The position numbers and the translations under genes were made by a program. DNA of 64,000 nt from Cymodocea nodosa (taxonomy: Eukaryota > Streptophyta > Magnoliopsida > Alismatales > Cymodoceaceae). The notes below the pieces were generated by a model. That model was not told where the DNA came from. It saw only the letters and a list, made by a program, of their open reading frames with translations, and searched no databases. The stretch covers positions 16,512,001 to 16,576,000 of the forward strand of contig CM072335.1 of NCBI GenBank assembly GCA_036874045.1, written 5' to 3'. This document shows positions 12,376 to 24,265 of this stretch, one piece after another; position 1 is the stretch's first letter; every line of letters starts with the position of its first letter.

Positions 12376-12411
12376 CATTGGGTACCAAGAAAAAGTTTTT
12401 CTTAATTTGCG

Positions 12412-15400
12412 TTGCAGGAGGAAACAACATCAAAATGGATCTTGGACAGTGGAGCGTCAAGTCACATGACCAGACAAAAAAGTCTATTACAAAATTTTAC
12501 AAATACCATGAAAGGAAGTGCAACATTTGGAAACAAAAGCAAAGATAAAATCATAGGTATGGGCAATGTTCAAATAACTCCTACTTGTGTTATTTGAATG
12601 TACTATATGTAGAAAACCTAGGATTTAATTTGCTAAGTGTCATAAAACTAACTGAAAATGGATATTATGTAATGTTTGAAGATAATGTATGCAAAATAAT
12701 TGATAAAAATACAGATGAAATTAAGTTTATTGCTAAAAGAAAAGGTTCTGTATGTATTTTATCTTTACCTTCTAGTGTAGTTGATTTAAATTCATGTTTG
12801 CTAGCTGAAACTAGTGATGCATATCTATGGCATAGAAGGATTGAGCATATAAATATAAGACTGTTACATAAACTATCTAGAAAACATTTAGTGAGAGGTT
12901 TACCAAAGATTAAATACTCAAAGAACTTTATGTGTGATGCATGTGAGTTAGGTAAACTTCACAAAAACTCTTTTAAATCCAAAACTGATATTTCAAGCAA
13001 GAGAGTCTTAGAACTTATACATATGGATCTATTTGGACCAACAAGAATCATGAGTCTTGGTGGTAAACAGTATATATTTATTTTAGTAGATGACTTCTCT
13101 AGATACACTTGGGTATATTTTCTAGCATCTAAGACAGAAGTTTTTGAAAAATTTAAAATGTTTTGCAATTTTATTTAAAATGAGCAGTGTCTCTATTCAA
13201 AAACTTAGGAGTGATCATGGAACTGAATTTGATAATGATCAAATGGATAACTATTGTAATGAGCATGACATTGATCACAAATTTTCTTTTCCAAGAGCAC
13301 TGTGTCAAAATGGTGTTGTTGAGAGAAAGAATAGATCACTTCAAGAAATGACCAGAATTTTGTTGAATGAACATAAGTTACCTCAAAATCTTTGGGCTGA
13401 AGCAGTAAATACAACTTGTTATGTTATTAACAGAAGTCATTTAAGACTTCATGTTAATAAAACTCCTTTTGAAATTATGTTTAATAGGGTTCCAAAAATT
13501 TCCTATATGAAACCATTTGGCTACAAGTGTTTTATTCTTAATACTAAGAATAAAATGGATAAATTTCAAGCCAAATCGGATGAAGGAATTTTTGTAGGTT
13601 ACTCTACTAGAAGTAAAGCCTATAGAGTATATAACAAGACTTCTAGGACTATTGAAGAAACCCTCCATGTAAGCTTCAATGAAAATTCTCATAGAGAATC
13701 TCAATCTAAAGCTGATAATGATGATATGATCAATTTTCCAAATGAGTTAGAGATCAATAGAGAGATTGATGATTTATCTGAGAAAATCAAAAATATGAAC
13801 TTAAATGATCAAACTAATGATGAAAGTGATGGACTTTCAGATGTTGATGAGACTATTGAGGAAAATCAGAGAAATTGGCGTTATTCTTCATCACATCCCA
13901 TTACTCAAGTCATTGGTAATATTAATGGGGGAGTTAAAACTAGAGCTTCAGTAAATTTAAATAGTATGTGTATGTTTGTTTCTATGGTGGAACCAAGGAA
14001 TATACGAGAAGCATTATTTAATGAAAATTAGATAGTAGCAATGCAAGAAGAACTAAATCAATTCATCAGAAATGATGTATGGGAATTAGTTTCTCCATTA
14101 GAAAATCAGTCCATAATAGGTACAAAGTGGATCTTTAGAAACAAAACTAACGAAACTGGTCAAATTATAAGGAATAAAGCTAGATTAGTTGCACAAGGGT
14201 ATACACAGGAAGAAGGATTAGATTATGATGAAACATTCACTCCTGTGGCTAGGTTAGAAAGTATTAGAATATTATTGGCCTATGCTTGTTATATGGATTT
14301 TAAATTATATCAAATGGATGTAAAGAGTGCATTTCTAAATGGTTTAATTAATGAAGAAGTCTATGTAAAACAACCACTTGGATTTGAAGATATTAAAAAT
14401 CCTGACTTTGTGTATAAATTGAAGAAAGCCTTATATGGTTTGAAGCAAGCACCTAGATCATGGTATGAAAGATTGTCTACTTTTTTAATAGAAAAAGGCT
14501 ATATCATGGGAAAAGTGGATCATACTCTATTTATTAAGAGAGATGGTAAAGATCAGATTGTTGTTCAAATATACGTGGATGATATAATCTTTGGAGCAAC
14601 CTCTGATAAGTTGATAGAAATATTCTTTGAAGAGATGACTAATCAGTTTGAAATGAGTATGATAGGAGAACTTTCATATTTTCTAGGACTTCAAATTAAG
14701 CAAATGGATAAAGGTATATTTTTAAATCAAGAAAAATATGCAAATGAAATGCTTAAGAAATTTAATTTTAATGATACAAGGATTCGAGGAACTCCTATGA
14801 GTACTACTTTAAAGTTAGATATTGATGACATAGGAAAATCTATAGATCAAAGAAAATACAGAAGTATGATTGGTTCTTTACTTTATTTGACTGCTAGTAG
14901 ACCTGATATTATGTTTGCTGTGTGTGTTTGTGCTAGATTTCAATCTAATCCTAAAGAATCACACTTAATTGCAGTTAAAAGAATATTTAGATATATACAA
15001 GGAACTAAAAATTTTGGACTGTATTATTCTAAGGATAGTTCAATAGATCTTATAGGATATACTGATGCTGATTATGCAGGATCTAAATCTGATAGAAAGA
15101 GTACTAGTGGCACATGTCAATTATTGGGAAATAATTTGGTGTCATGGTTTAGTAAAAAGCAAAACTGTGTAGCACTTTCTACTACAGAAGCTGAATATGT
15201 TGCTGCTGCACTGTGTTGCACTCAGATTCTGTGGATAAGGCAAACTTTAGAAGATTTTGGATTATCTTATGATACAACTGAGATTTATTGTGACAGTAAT
15301 TCTGCAATAAATCTTTCCAAATATCCTGTATTACATTCAAGAGCAAAGCATATAGATGTTAGACATCATTTTCTAAGAGATAACGTAATTAAAGGAAAAA

Positions 15401-15522
15401 TTAAATTAGAATTTGTGTCTAGTAAAAATCAATTAGCTGATATATTTATAAAACCTCTAGACGAAAATACATTCTGCAACATTAGATTAAATTTAGGTAT
15501 TTGTAGGCTATGTGATGTGTAA
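12412..15522 (+). pseudogene. pol: A2 copia pol: protease, integrase, RT, RNase H
   Basis: Protease has the active-site phrase LDSGASSHMT (about 12440). Integrase starts with an HHCC zinc region (WHRRIEHIN near 12830, CDACELGK near 12940), then catalytic residues in MDLFGP (13022), RSDHGTEF (13209) and NGVVERKN (13310). The long final frame (14041-15522, 493 codons) holds RT with YVDDIIFG (14573-14596) and RNase H with DADYAGSKSD (15064) and TTEAEYVAA (15184). It ends normally. Frameshifts are near 12595 and 13185, and a stop at 14029 separates integrase from RT. The RT/RNase H half is open and looks intact. Confidence 0.93.
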
Positions 15523-16600
15523 AATGCTTAAACTCCACATAAAAAGATAAATATTATTGATGATGTTGTTCACCTCATAGATATTATATACTTATTATAA
15601 ATATCTAAAGTAATATCTAAACTGCTGCTTATGATACTATGTATTTATTGTAAAATCATAGAAGTATCTTATTGATTTTAAGTAGTTTATCAATTTTAAT
15701 AGTTTTTACGATTTTAAGTGGAAGTGTAAATGAAAAACATTAAATACTTCTGACATTCTGAAATTTTGATTAAATGTTTTCTTTGAATCAAGGAAAATGC
15801 ATATAATCATGCATAAATTTGACTTAATTGATTAAACTTGTAGAATAAGTTATATGTAACTCATCTTAAACTGTTAATCAAAAGTATAAGCTTATTGAAA
15901 CTGATTCATATTCTCAGTACAATCATAGAAGTAAAAATTGTATGAGATTTGTGTTTTATTGCATCTGTATTAATGGAATACATATATACTGTGCTTAAAA
16001 TGAAAAGTACTTACAAAGTGAAAATCTTTGAGAGTTTATTGATCAGTTTGATCACGAGCCTTTTGTACTTGAGCAGATAGGTATGTAAGGATTGTTGTCC
16101 TGAAAAATGATTCTTTAAATCTGGCAACCTAAGGTCCTGATCAGATCTGGAATTGTTGACTGAAAGCTCATTACATGGGTACATTAGAAAACTCTTGTAT
16201 GATTCAAGCCTTTCAAACTAACTTTTAAAGAAAATTATCAATATTTACTGTTTTGAAAAGAAAAAGTTGTTTCATTAATTACAGATATCTTTGAATCGCA
16301 TATAGTTTATACCAATATGACTACTGATTTATTGAATCAACATTAGTACTTTTGAAAACATTTATTTGAGATACATTCTTTTATTCTCCTTGAATTAATC
16401 GAATTGAGTTCAAAGTTGTGTTTTGATTCATATACAGTAGGAATTGATTCTGGAAATCATTTTTGATGATGTCAGGATAACGGAAGTCTTTGAAAAGAAA
16501 ATGTAAAAGTATAGTTATACTTAACATCTATTGTCACTACAAGTATATTTTGTATTTTGATTGAATATATTTGAAGTATATTTGTAGGGGGAGGATTGAC
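15523..16600 (+). other. A2 post-pol non-coding module shared with Athila elements
   Basis: No ORF. From about 15560 on it aligns with the reverse complement of 35280-36340 and of 54170-55200 in the Athila-type elements. The best stretch is 15830-16215: TTGATAATCACGAGCC-like sequence, then TTGTACTTGAGCAGATAGG and GGTATGTAAGGATTGTTG, CATGGGTACATTAGAAA and CTCTTGTATGATTCAAGC are nearly identical in both. It ends at a purine run AGGGGGAGGA (16587-16596) that looks like an internal PPT. Confidence 0.8.
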
Positions 16601-17109
16601 AATGTTGAAAACAGATTAATATCATTCAGAATATAACTCTTGGTTAATCTGAATTAATGTCCTCTTAAAATCTTAATGAAATAATTTAAAAAGACAAACA
16701 AACTATTTTAGATTCAAAGGACAAAAATGTTCAAATAGTTTGAAATGTTCTCAAGATAATGTTAAGTTTAGCATGTGTGTTGTTTTCAGAACGTTTCAGT
16801 TGGAAGCATCCAAAACTTGTATAAGTGTATTAACTAGACGTTATGTTAGATAAGGTAACGTGCAAAACTGCCTCTAGACAGCGTTTTACTCGTTAGGTTA
16901 GTTAACTCAATGAGTTATACTTGAATATTTTGGGTACCTTGATTGAATAAACTTTATTCAATATTTATTTAATATCTAAACCCGACTTCTCTTCACGTTG
17001 AGTTATTCGCCTAAAACCCTATTTAAACACTTATTACACGGGGACTTAGGTTATTTGTAAACTTTGTCAAGAAAATCTTTTTCGCTTGTTGCTGTTACAA
17101 CCTGCAACG
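16601..17109 (+). promoter_or_regulatory. A2 aORF upstream region with motif pair and TATA
   Basis: At 16889-16917 is ACTCGTTAGGTTAG next to TTAACTCAATGAGTTA, the same motif type as in the A2 LTR. At about 17010-17027 is AAACCCTATTTAAACAC, a telo-box-like AAACCCTA joined to TATTTAAA, about 85 bp before the ATG at 17110. This suggests a separate promoter for the aORF (inference). Confidence 0.5.
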
Positions 17110-19379
17110 ATGGTCTCCAAGTTCTACAAAAGTCGTGGCAGAGGAAAAGGCAAAAGCAGAAGAGATGCAAAAGGAAAAGAAATAGAGAATGATGAAGTTC
17201 CACGTACTTGGTTCAAGAAAATATTTCGAGTGGACAAAAGGTTAGAAGAACTTTATAGAGATTACTTCTTTTCTTAGGATATATTAGATGAAGTTAGACA
17301 AGAACTTCAACATACTGATGCAAGTATTACATACATGGGTATTCGAAGTAAATATAATAGAGAATACAGAATGAAATGTGCTGAGATTGCATTTTTGGAT
17401 TAGTATGCAAAATATTTGGAAAAAGGTGTAGGTTCATCAAATAGAACTCCTCAAACTCCTATAAACGATACAAGACTACATGCATTTGAGGAAGAGCATG
17501 AATCAGCTATCCCTACTCCTTTATATTCAAAACAAGTACAATCAGATATTGCTGTAGATAAAACAAAAGTTGATAGTCTTCGTAAGGCCGTTGCAATAGA
17601 AAGTGCCTTAGAAGAATTAAAGCAGAAAACTTTTATGGAGTAATTTGAAAAGAAAACAGCAATACTTGAAAAGGAGAAACAAAAATGTTATAGAAGAAGG
17701 AAAGTCAGAAAAATTATGTCTAAGGAAACAAAGTCTATTGAAAAAGGAAAATTAGATGAAAATTTATTTCCAAAGGACAATGTATGTCTAGACATTGTAC
17801 CTTATTGTGCATCTGATAAACTCATCAGTTCCGAACACACTGAAACTGATGAAGATAATGAGACTTTATTTTCCCTTGCTAGAAAACTTCAGAAGAAATC
17901 CAAGTCAAATATGAGCTCAAGTTTTTCTATTAGTACAAGTCCTGATGATGCAAAAATTGACAAATCAGAGCATCAGGCACCTGATATTGAACAAGTTATT
18001 GCAGATATAATTGACAATGTTGAGGCAGTAACTAGTTCAAAGGCTGAATTGTCTGGAGTAGCAGATATTGAAAATGTTAAGACTCTAGAAGAGCTAAAAG
18101 TTAACCAGCCTTCTACAGAATCTATAGAAGTAGAGTCTCAGAATTCACAACATAAATCAATGGAAATATCTGTTGAACAAAATGAACAATTACAGACAGA
18201 TACACCAGCTATAGAATTTGTGCAAAAATTGTACTCTGAACATTGTATAGAGACTGAACAAATGAATGTTGAGCATATTGACAATGTTCCTAACACTATA
18301 GAAGCTGAAGAATCAAGCTTACCTAAGCAGCTTCAAGATAATATTTGGAAGAGGAACAACATGACATTCATTTTGCAGAAGAGGTTCCTAAAGATGAATT
18401 AAACTCTGAATCACGGCTTCAGGTATCACCTTCTTTGTGTACAATATTACAAATTCAAGGTAATGCAATTCATTTTAGATCTGAAGAAGCATTGCAGAAA
18501 TACAATAATCTGATTACATGTCAGATTCTGCATGCTCGTCCAATAAAATTCAGAAATTTGATGGAAATAAGAGATCTATTTGAGTTTCAAGGCTTCATTA
18601 AATTCTTGCCAGTAGGAACGAAATGGAAGCAATACATAGAGGTTATTGCAGCTTTTTATAGCAATCTGGACAAGAATGGAAATTTTCTGAAAACTCAAAT
18701 AAATGAATAGGAGTTTATATTGTCTCCTGAGTTAATTTTTGAAGTTTTAGGATTAAAGAATGAAGGTGTTGTTGTTACCAACAGATTTGACATAATAAGA
18801 CAACTAGAATGGAACATTCAGTCTTTATCAAAAATTCCAGATGTATATTCTGAAATGAGATTAATGGAAAATCTGAATGTAGAGGCAAGATTTATTGCAA
18901 ATATATTGAATGCAAATTCATTTCAGAGAGTTGGACATAATATGGAAGTCAGCAGAAGTTGTTTATATGCAACTTATAGCTTGCTGAATAGAATTCAAAT
19001 CAATTGGTTTGATGTTTTCACTTCTCAACTACAACATATGAGTTCAAAGTTATTTTATGGCGATGCTGTATGTAGACTCATTGCAAGCCAATTAAATTTA
19101 TCCGACTAGCCCTCTGAAACTAAAGGCATGAGAGCATTTAGTGTTAAAGATTTGCAAAAATTCCAGGCCATGCATAAACCTCAATGACAACAACAACAAC
19201 AACCTGATACAGACCATATACAACAACAACAACAACAAAGTTATTCAGTTCAAGCAGAATAGCAAACACAGCTACCTCCTGACTTAGATGCAGTGCTTAA
19301 CGACATCAGAAATGATATTAGGCATATAGGAGATAAAATATGTAATGCTATAAGTGATATACTTAGGAGGGGTCGATAA
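17110..19379 (+). pseudogene. A2 additional ORF (aORF), putative plant transposon protein-like
   Basis: The first ATG (17110) gives MVSKFYKSRGRGKGKS, a basic N-terminus; the frame is open a little upstream without an ATG. A charged coiled-coil-like region follows, then an acidic linker. The conserved domain (18460-19100) has IHFRSEEALQKY, ILHARPIKF, AFYSNL, VLGLKNEG, and IQINWFDVF...LFYGD. A CAA-repeat Gln-rich tail (19186-19230) precedes a stop at 19377. Stops at 17275, 17401 and 17641, plus a frame change near 18380, break it. The FYxNL hallmark and layout match the plant-specific putative plant transposon protein domain; function unknown. It sits where SIRE elements carry an env-like ORF, but I see no signal peptide or membrane segment. 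Homologues: 40677-42702, 50917-51898, 58491-60679. Confidence 0.8.
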
Positions 19380-19861
19380 CTATTTTTGTTTGTTTCTGAA
19401 TACAAAATGTAATGTTTGTATTACTTGTTTGATTCATTGAACAATACATTTTTTTGTAAATGTGTTCAATTATTATTCTTGTTTACAGAAATCGTTGTTG
19501 TAATTCTCTTATATACATATATATATTCTCTGTAATTATCTTTTTGATTAATGACAAAAAGGGGGAGAAATATTATAAAAAGATGATTATGATCTTAATT
19601 GCATATATATATTATAAAAGGAGATGTTATTTAAATGGTTATTGTAATCTGACAGATGATAATTAGAAAACTGATACTTATATAATTATTGACATCTGAG
19701 AGTTTTAGTTCTCAGAGGTAAAATTTACACAAACAATAGAAATAAGCTTAAGTGAACTTAAGTCAACAAACAAGTTTGTTGAATTAAAAGTTAACCCAAC
19801 GAAGGTGCTTTGTTGAGTTAAACATATTTCATAATTGATTTAATATGGTTTTGTCATCATC

Positions 19862-19875
19862 AAAAAGGGGGAGAT
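19862..19875 (+). other. A2 polypurine tract
   Basis: AAAAAGGGGGAGAT directly abuts the TG of the 3' LTR, as expected for plus-strand priming. Confidence 0.93.
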
Positions 19876-21451
19876 TGTTGAGTATTTTTGTTTTGATGAT
19901 GTGTGTTGAATGAAAATAATCATATTTGCTCAATTACTATTGCTTGTGAAAAGAAATTAAAATCATCAATTAATACAGAAAAAGCTTACTGATATAAATA
20001 CTTGTCTGTATTGGATCTGAAGTTAATAACTAGTCGTTTCGTTGCATTAATTTCTCATTTAGCTAAACGTTAAGTTAACGTGTGTTTTTATTGAAAAGCA
20101 TGATGTTTTAATGTTATATCTTCTATATCATGAATAGTGCACGTTTAGACAACTCGTTAAGTTAGAGTTTTGTTTGTATAGAGGTCACGTGAGAACTCGT
20201 TAAGTTAGAGGCTTAAAGGTTAAAATAGGTCACGTGATAACTCGTTAAGTTAGTGAGTAAAAGAAGAGACGAACTCGTTAAGTTAGTGTTATACACGTGG
20301 TGAAATTATAAGTTACGAATGTTGTATTGTATCACGTGAGGTGCACATGTTTAACTCGTTAAGTTAACATAACTAAACGCGTCGAGTTGCTATATTAAAC
20401 ACTAAGGCAACGCGTTAGGTTAGCGTTATAAACTTAAGTTGTTATTTTTGCACGTGGTAAAATTCTTATTATAAAAACATTTGTTTATTACTGGTTCGTT
20501 GAGTTATCAAAACACAACGGAGATGGTTCGTTGTGATAGCATAACACCACAGACTTAGTTCGTTGAGTTAGCTACAATACTTGTCACGTGAAATGGTACA
20601 TGAGGAACTCGTTAAGTTAGAAATGTTAAGTTATATATATACTTGTGTTACTCGTTTAGTTAACATTAAAGTAATGACTTCTTATTACACTGATAAAAAA
20701 CTTTTGGATGAGAAAGTTTATTTTGCAGGAAATTTTTCAGAGATCCAAGACTGATGATTAAAGAAAATTTGAAATATAAACGTGGGTTAGAACGTGTGTG
20801 TTTCGATGAAGGAAAAAGAAAAGGCGTGGAGAAGTGGAAAACTGGTAGTGGTTAAACGTGAAGGATATGCATGAAGTGAAGATACAGTATAAAAGACATA
20901 GAATTCTCGTTGATCAATTTATCCTTGCACACAAAAAGAAAAATCTTTTCAAGGATCAAAACATCCCTGCATACCAAAAGAAAAATCTTTTTCAGGAATC
21001 AAAAACACCTCTTCGGGAAATCTCTCAAGTGGAAGAAAGTTCAGTGAAGCATAAAAAGGTAAGATTTTCGTCACTAAAGATTTGAAGTATCAAAAAAAGC
21101 AAATTCGGTGAAGCATGAAAAGACAAGATATTCGTCACTGAAGAATTGCTGAAGAAGAAAAAGAAGAAGAAGAAAGATCTCAAACAGGGAGAAAAGTTTT
21201 AAATTTCGCAAATTAGTTTTCTCTGTTTGTAGTTATGAAATTGTTTAGATGATACATGGTATCGAAATATAATTGCATCTACAATTTCTGAGGAGAATTG
21301 AATTGTATATTGTAATTGAAACCTTGAATAAAAATGATTTTATGAAAACAATGTCTCGACTTGTTTTTGAGTTTTAAAGTTTCAATTATATTTCAGAAAA
21401 TATTAAAAATACACAATTCACCCCCCTCTTGTGTAGCCATACGATCCTACA
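19876..21451 (+). repeat. A2 3' LTR
   Basis: TGTTGAGTATTTTTG to GATCCTACA. It carries the same motif array, TATAAAAG box (20888) and duplicated R-region unit (about 20921-21008) as the 5' LTR, and is followed by AATTG. Confidence 0.95.
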
Positions 21452-21628
21452 AATTGCATCTACAGTTTCTGAGGAGAATTGAATTGTATATTGTAATTAA
21501 AACCTTGAATAAAAATGATTTTATGAAAATAATGTCTCGACTTGTTTTTAATTTTGAAGTTTCAATTATAATCGAAAATGTTGAAAAACACAAATCACCC
21601 CCCTCTTGTGTAGCCATATGATCCTACA
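21452..21628 (+). repeat. A1 5' LTR, second part (with right A2 target duplication)
   Basis: Begins with the AATTG duplication and continues CATCTACAG... to GATCCTACA, exactly the LTR piece missing from 6958-8367. Confidence 0.93.
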
Positions 21629-21630
21629 AG

Positions 21631-21642
21631 TGGTATCAGAGC
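21631..21642 (+). other. A1 primer binding site (initiator Met tRNA)
   Basis: TGGTATCAGAGC two bases after the A1 LTR end. Confidence 0.93.
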
Positions 21643-21826
21643 CAGTTAATAATTATTGATAATAAATTGATATTAACTTAACTAATATCAAAGCTTATTC
21701 TACCTTCCTTGTTTTTAAACAGAAATTAATATTTAAGCATACGTTTAACTATCTTGATTTTAGGCTCAAGTTGTTTTAAAATTTTAAACTGTTTAAAATC
21801 AAATAGGTTGAAAAATCTAAGGTAAG

Positions 21827-24265
21827 ATGACTACTGGAAATGGTAATTTTTCTTCGTATGAAGGTCAAAATCTTAATCGTCCTCTTTTATTTGATGGAAT
21901 ACATTTTGAATATTGGAAATATAGGATGACAGTCTTTCTTCAAAGTATAGATCATAAGTTGTGGTTCATGATTTCTACACCATATACTCTATTAAGTACC
22001 CTTTATAATACTTGGACAATTACTAAAAAAGAAAATGAAACTCTGAATGCTAAAGGCTTAAATATTTTGTTTTGTGCATTGAGTTATGAACAGTTCAGTA
22101 AAGTGCCGGCATATAAATTTGCTTATGAGGTGTGGCATGCACTAGAAGTTTCACATGAAGGTACTTCTCAAGTTAAAGAGACTAAGATAAATATGTTAAT
22201 TCATAAGTATGAACTCTTTAAGATGCATGAAGACGAAAGTAATTTTCAGATATTTTCCAGATTCCTTGATATCATAAACTCTTTAAAATGCTTAGGAAAG
22301 AATTTTGAACAGAAGGATTTGGTGAGGAAAATTCTCAGATCCCTAAGTTCTAAATGGTCTTAGAAAGTGACATCAATTGAGGAATCACGAGATTTAAATG
22401 TTTATACCATAAATGAACTTATAGGAAACTTAACTGCTTATGAAGTTCAATTAAATGATTCACTAAGTCATAACAAATTAAAACTTAAGAAAGAAATAGC
22501 TTTCGAAATTAATTCAGATTTTGAAATATCTACTGATTCTGATGAGGATTTGATTTTGCTGACTAGGAAATTCAAGAAAGCATGGAAAGCTAGGAAACAG
22601 CAAAGGAACAGAAATGATAAACCCTCAACGTCAAAATCACTAAATGACAAGAATTCTTCATCTAGAAAGTATGTATGTTACAACTTCAAGAAACATGGAC
22701 ATCTTTCTCTAGATTGTCCTATAAGGAAAAATGGAAAGCAAAGTAGGACAAATCAGAAGAAGACAGCTCAGAAAACTCAAAAAAAGTTTTGTAAGAAAAA
22801 GACTTTGAAGGTCACTTGGGATGACATGTTAGAAGAGTCTGAATCTAAGGAATTATCATCAAAATCTTCACATTCAGAAGAAGAACAAGAAATAGAAGAC
22901 ATTGCTCATGTGTGCTTCATGGCAGATGAGTCTGAGGTAATATCTGATCTTGAAAGTCATTCAGATTTTAACTTTGATGAATTATTATGTGCTTATCATG
23001 CATTATTACAAAAACTTAAAGTTTGTAAACTGGAAAATAAGAATATTAGAAACTCTTTGTCCATTTTGGAAGAAGAAAATTATTTCCTGTTTACTACTTT
23101 AGAAAAGTTTAAATGTGATAATGAAAATCATGCTAGAGATTTGCATAAATTTAGATTTAATGAATGTGTCTTGCATGAACAAATATAGAATACAAATGCT
23201 GAAAAATTAAAGATAGAATCTGAAAATGAAATGTTGAGAAAGAATATAAATGATATTGAGTTAGAGATTGATAGATTAAAAATGAGAGAGCTAGATTTAA
23301 ATTCCACCATTGAGAAATGAAATTTAAGTCAAACTAAGTTAGACAAACTAACTAGTACCCATGTAGTGTCATATAAATTTGGCTTAGGATTTGATTATCT
23401 TGAATATCCTAAATCTCAAGCCAATAAAGGATTTATTAGTTGCAGTTCAAGTAAATCTAAGACTAAAATTCCTTTTATCATGAAACAAGGTAATAAATAT
23501 GTAGAAGTAGGTACTTCAAGGGATGAATCAAGCAGCAATAATATAAACCAATGTGATTTATCAAAATGTACTTCTAACATGACTATCAATGTTTCTAAAA
23601 ATCTTGTTTCTTATTCTGGAAATTCAGTCACTAATGTTTCAAAAATGTCAAACAATTGTAGTAAACTAAAAATTCAGAAACTTGAGCATGAAATTCAAAA
23701 CTCTAGTGTTAGACCAATTACTCATTCTACATGTTCTTTATCTAAAAATTCTTGTGTAGAAAAAGATTTTGTATGTATTGAAAATTCAAATACAAGTATA
23801 AAATCTTGGTATGAACTTACTAAAATGTATGAGCATGACCAAAATAAATTAACATATGATAAAAATCAGTTTGGTCTTGGTTATACTACATCTGAAAACA
23901 AAAAGAATGATTATAAGAGCAATAATGCTATAAGTAAGTATGATGCTAATGATAAATCATTAGTACTTACAACTAATAAGAATGTAAATGATAATGTTAA
24001 ACTATTTGTAAACAAAAAGAAGAAATATGTATTTAATGAACTTGGTCCTCAACAACATTGGTTACCAAGGAACAGTTCTTCTTAATTTGTTTTGCAGGAG
24101 GAAACAACATCAAAATGGATCTTGGATAGTGGAGCATCAAGTCACATGACCGGACAGAAGAGTCTACTGAAAAATTTTTCAAATACCAAGAAAGGAAATG
24201 ATACATCTAGAAACAAAAGCAAGGATAAAATCATAGGTATGGGCAATGTTCAAATAACTCCTACT
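21827..24265 (+). pseudogene. gag: A1 gag and protease start, cut by element B
   Basis: This is closely related to A2 gag. The ATG at 21827 opens 178 codons to a stop at 22361 (A2 has CAA); frames continue to 23188 and 23366-24085. The zinc knuckle is damaged: CYNFKKHGHLSLDC has Phe for the second Cys. Another stop at 23186 matches CAG in A2. The protease phrase LDSGASSHMTG (about 24122) is intact, but the sequence ends at 24265 where the B LTR starts. The remainder of A1 does not reappear in the window, because B lost its 3' end. Confidence 0.9.

Larger units (their letters stand above)
8368..21451 (+). mobile_element. complete SIRE-like Ty1/copia retrotransposon A2, nested in A1
   Basis: A 13.1-kb element with LTRs of 1581 and 1576 bp, an initiator-Met tRNA primer site, gag, pol in copia order (protease, integrase, RT, RNase H), a long post-pol region, an extra ORF (aORF) and a PPT. 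It is flanked by AATTG duplications. The LTRs differ by scattered substitutions and small indels only, so insertion is fairly recent, but its genes have stops and frameshifts. The large gag, long 3' region and extra ORF fit the SIRE/Maximus lineage. Its post-pol DNA and part of its LTR resemble the Athila elements of this window, which is unexpected. Confidence 0.95.

Noticed and set aside
17110..19379. An env-like gene
   Set aside because: No signal peptide, transmembrane helix or glycoprotein features; the visible motifs fit a plant transposon protein-like domain.
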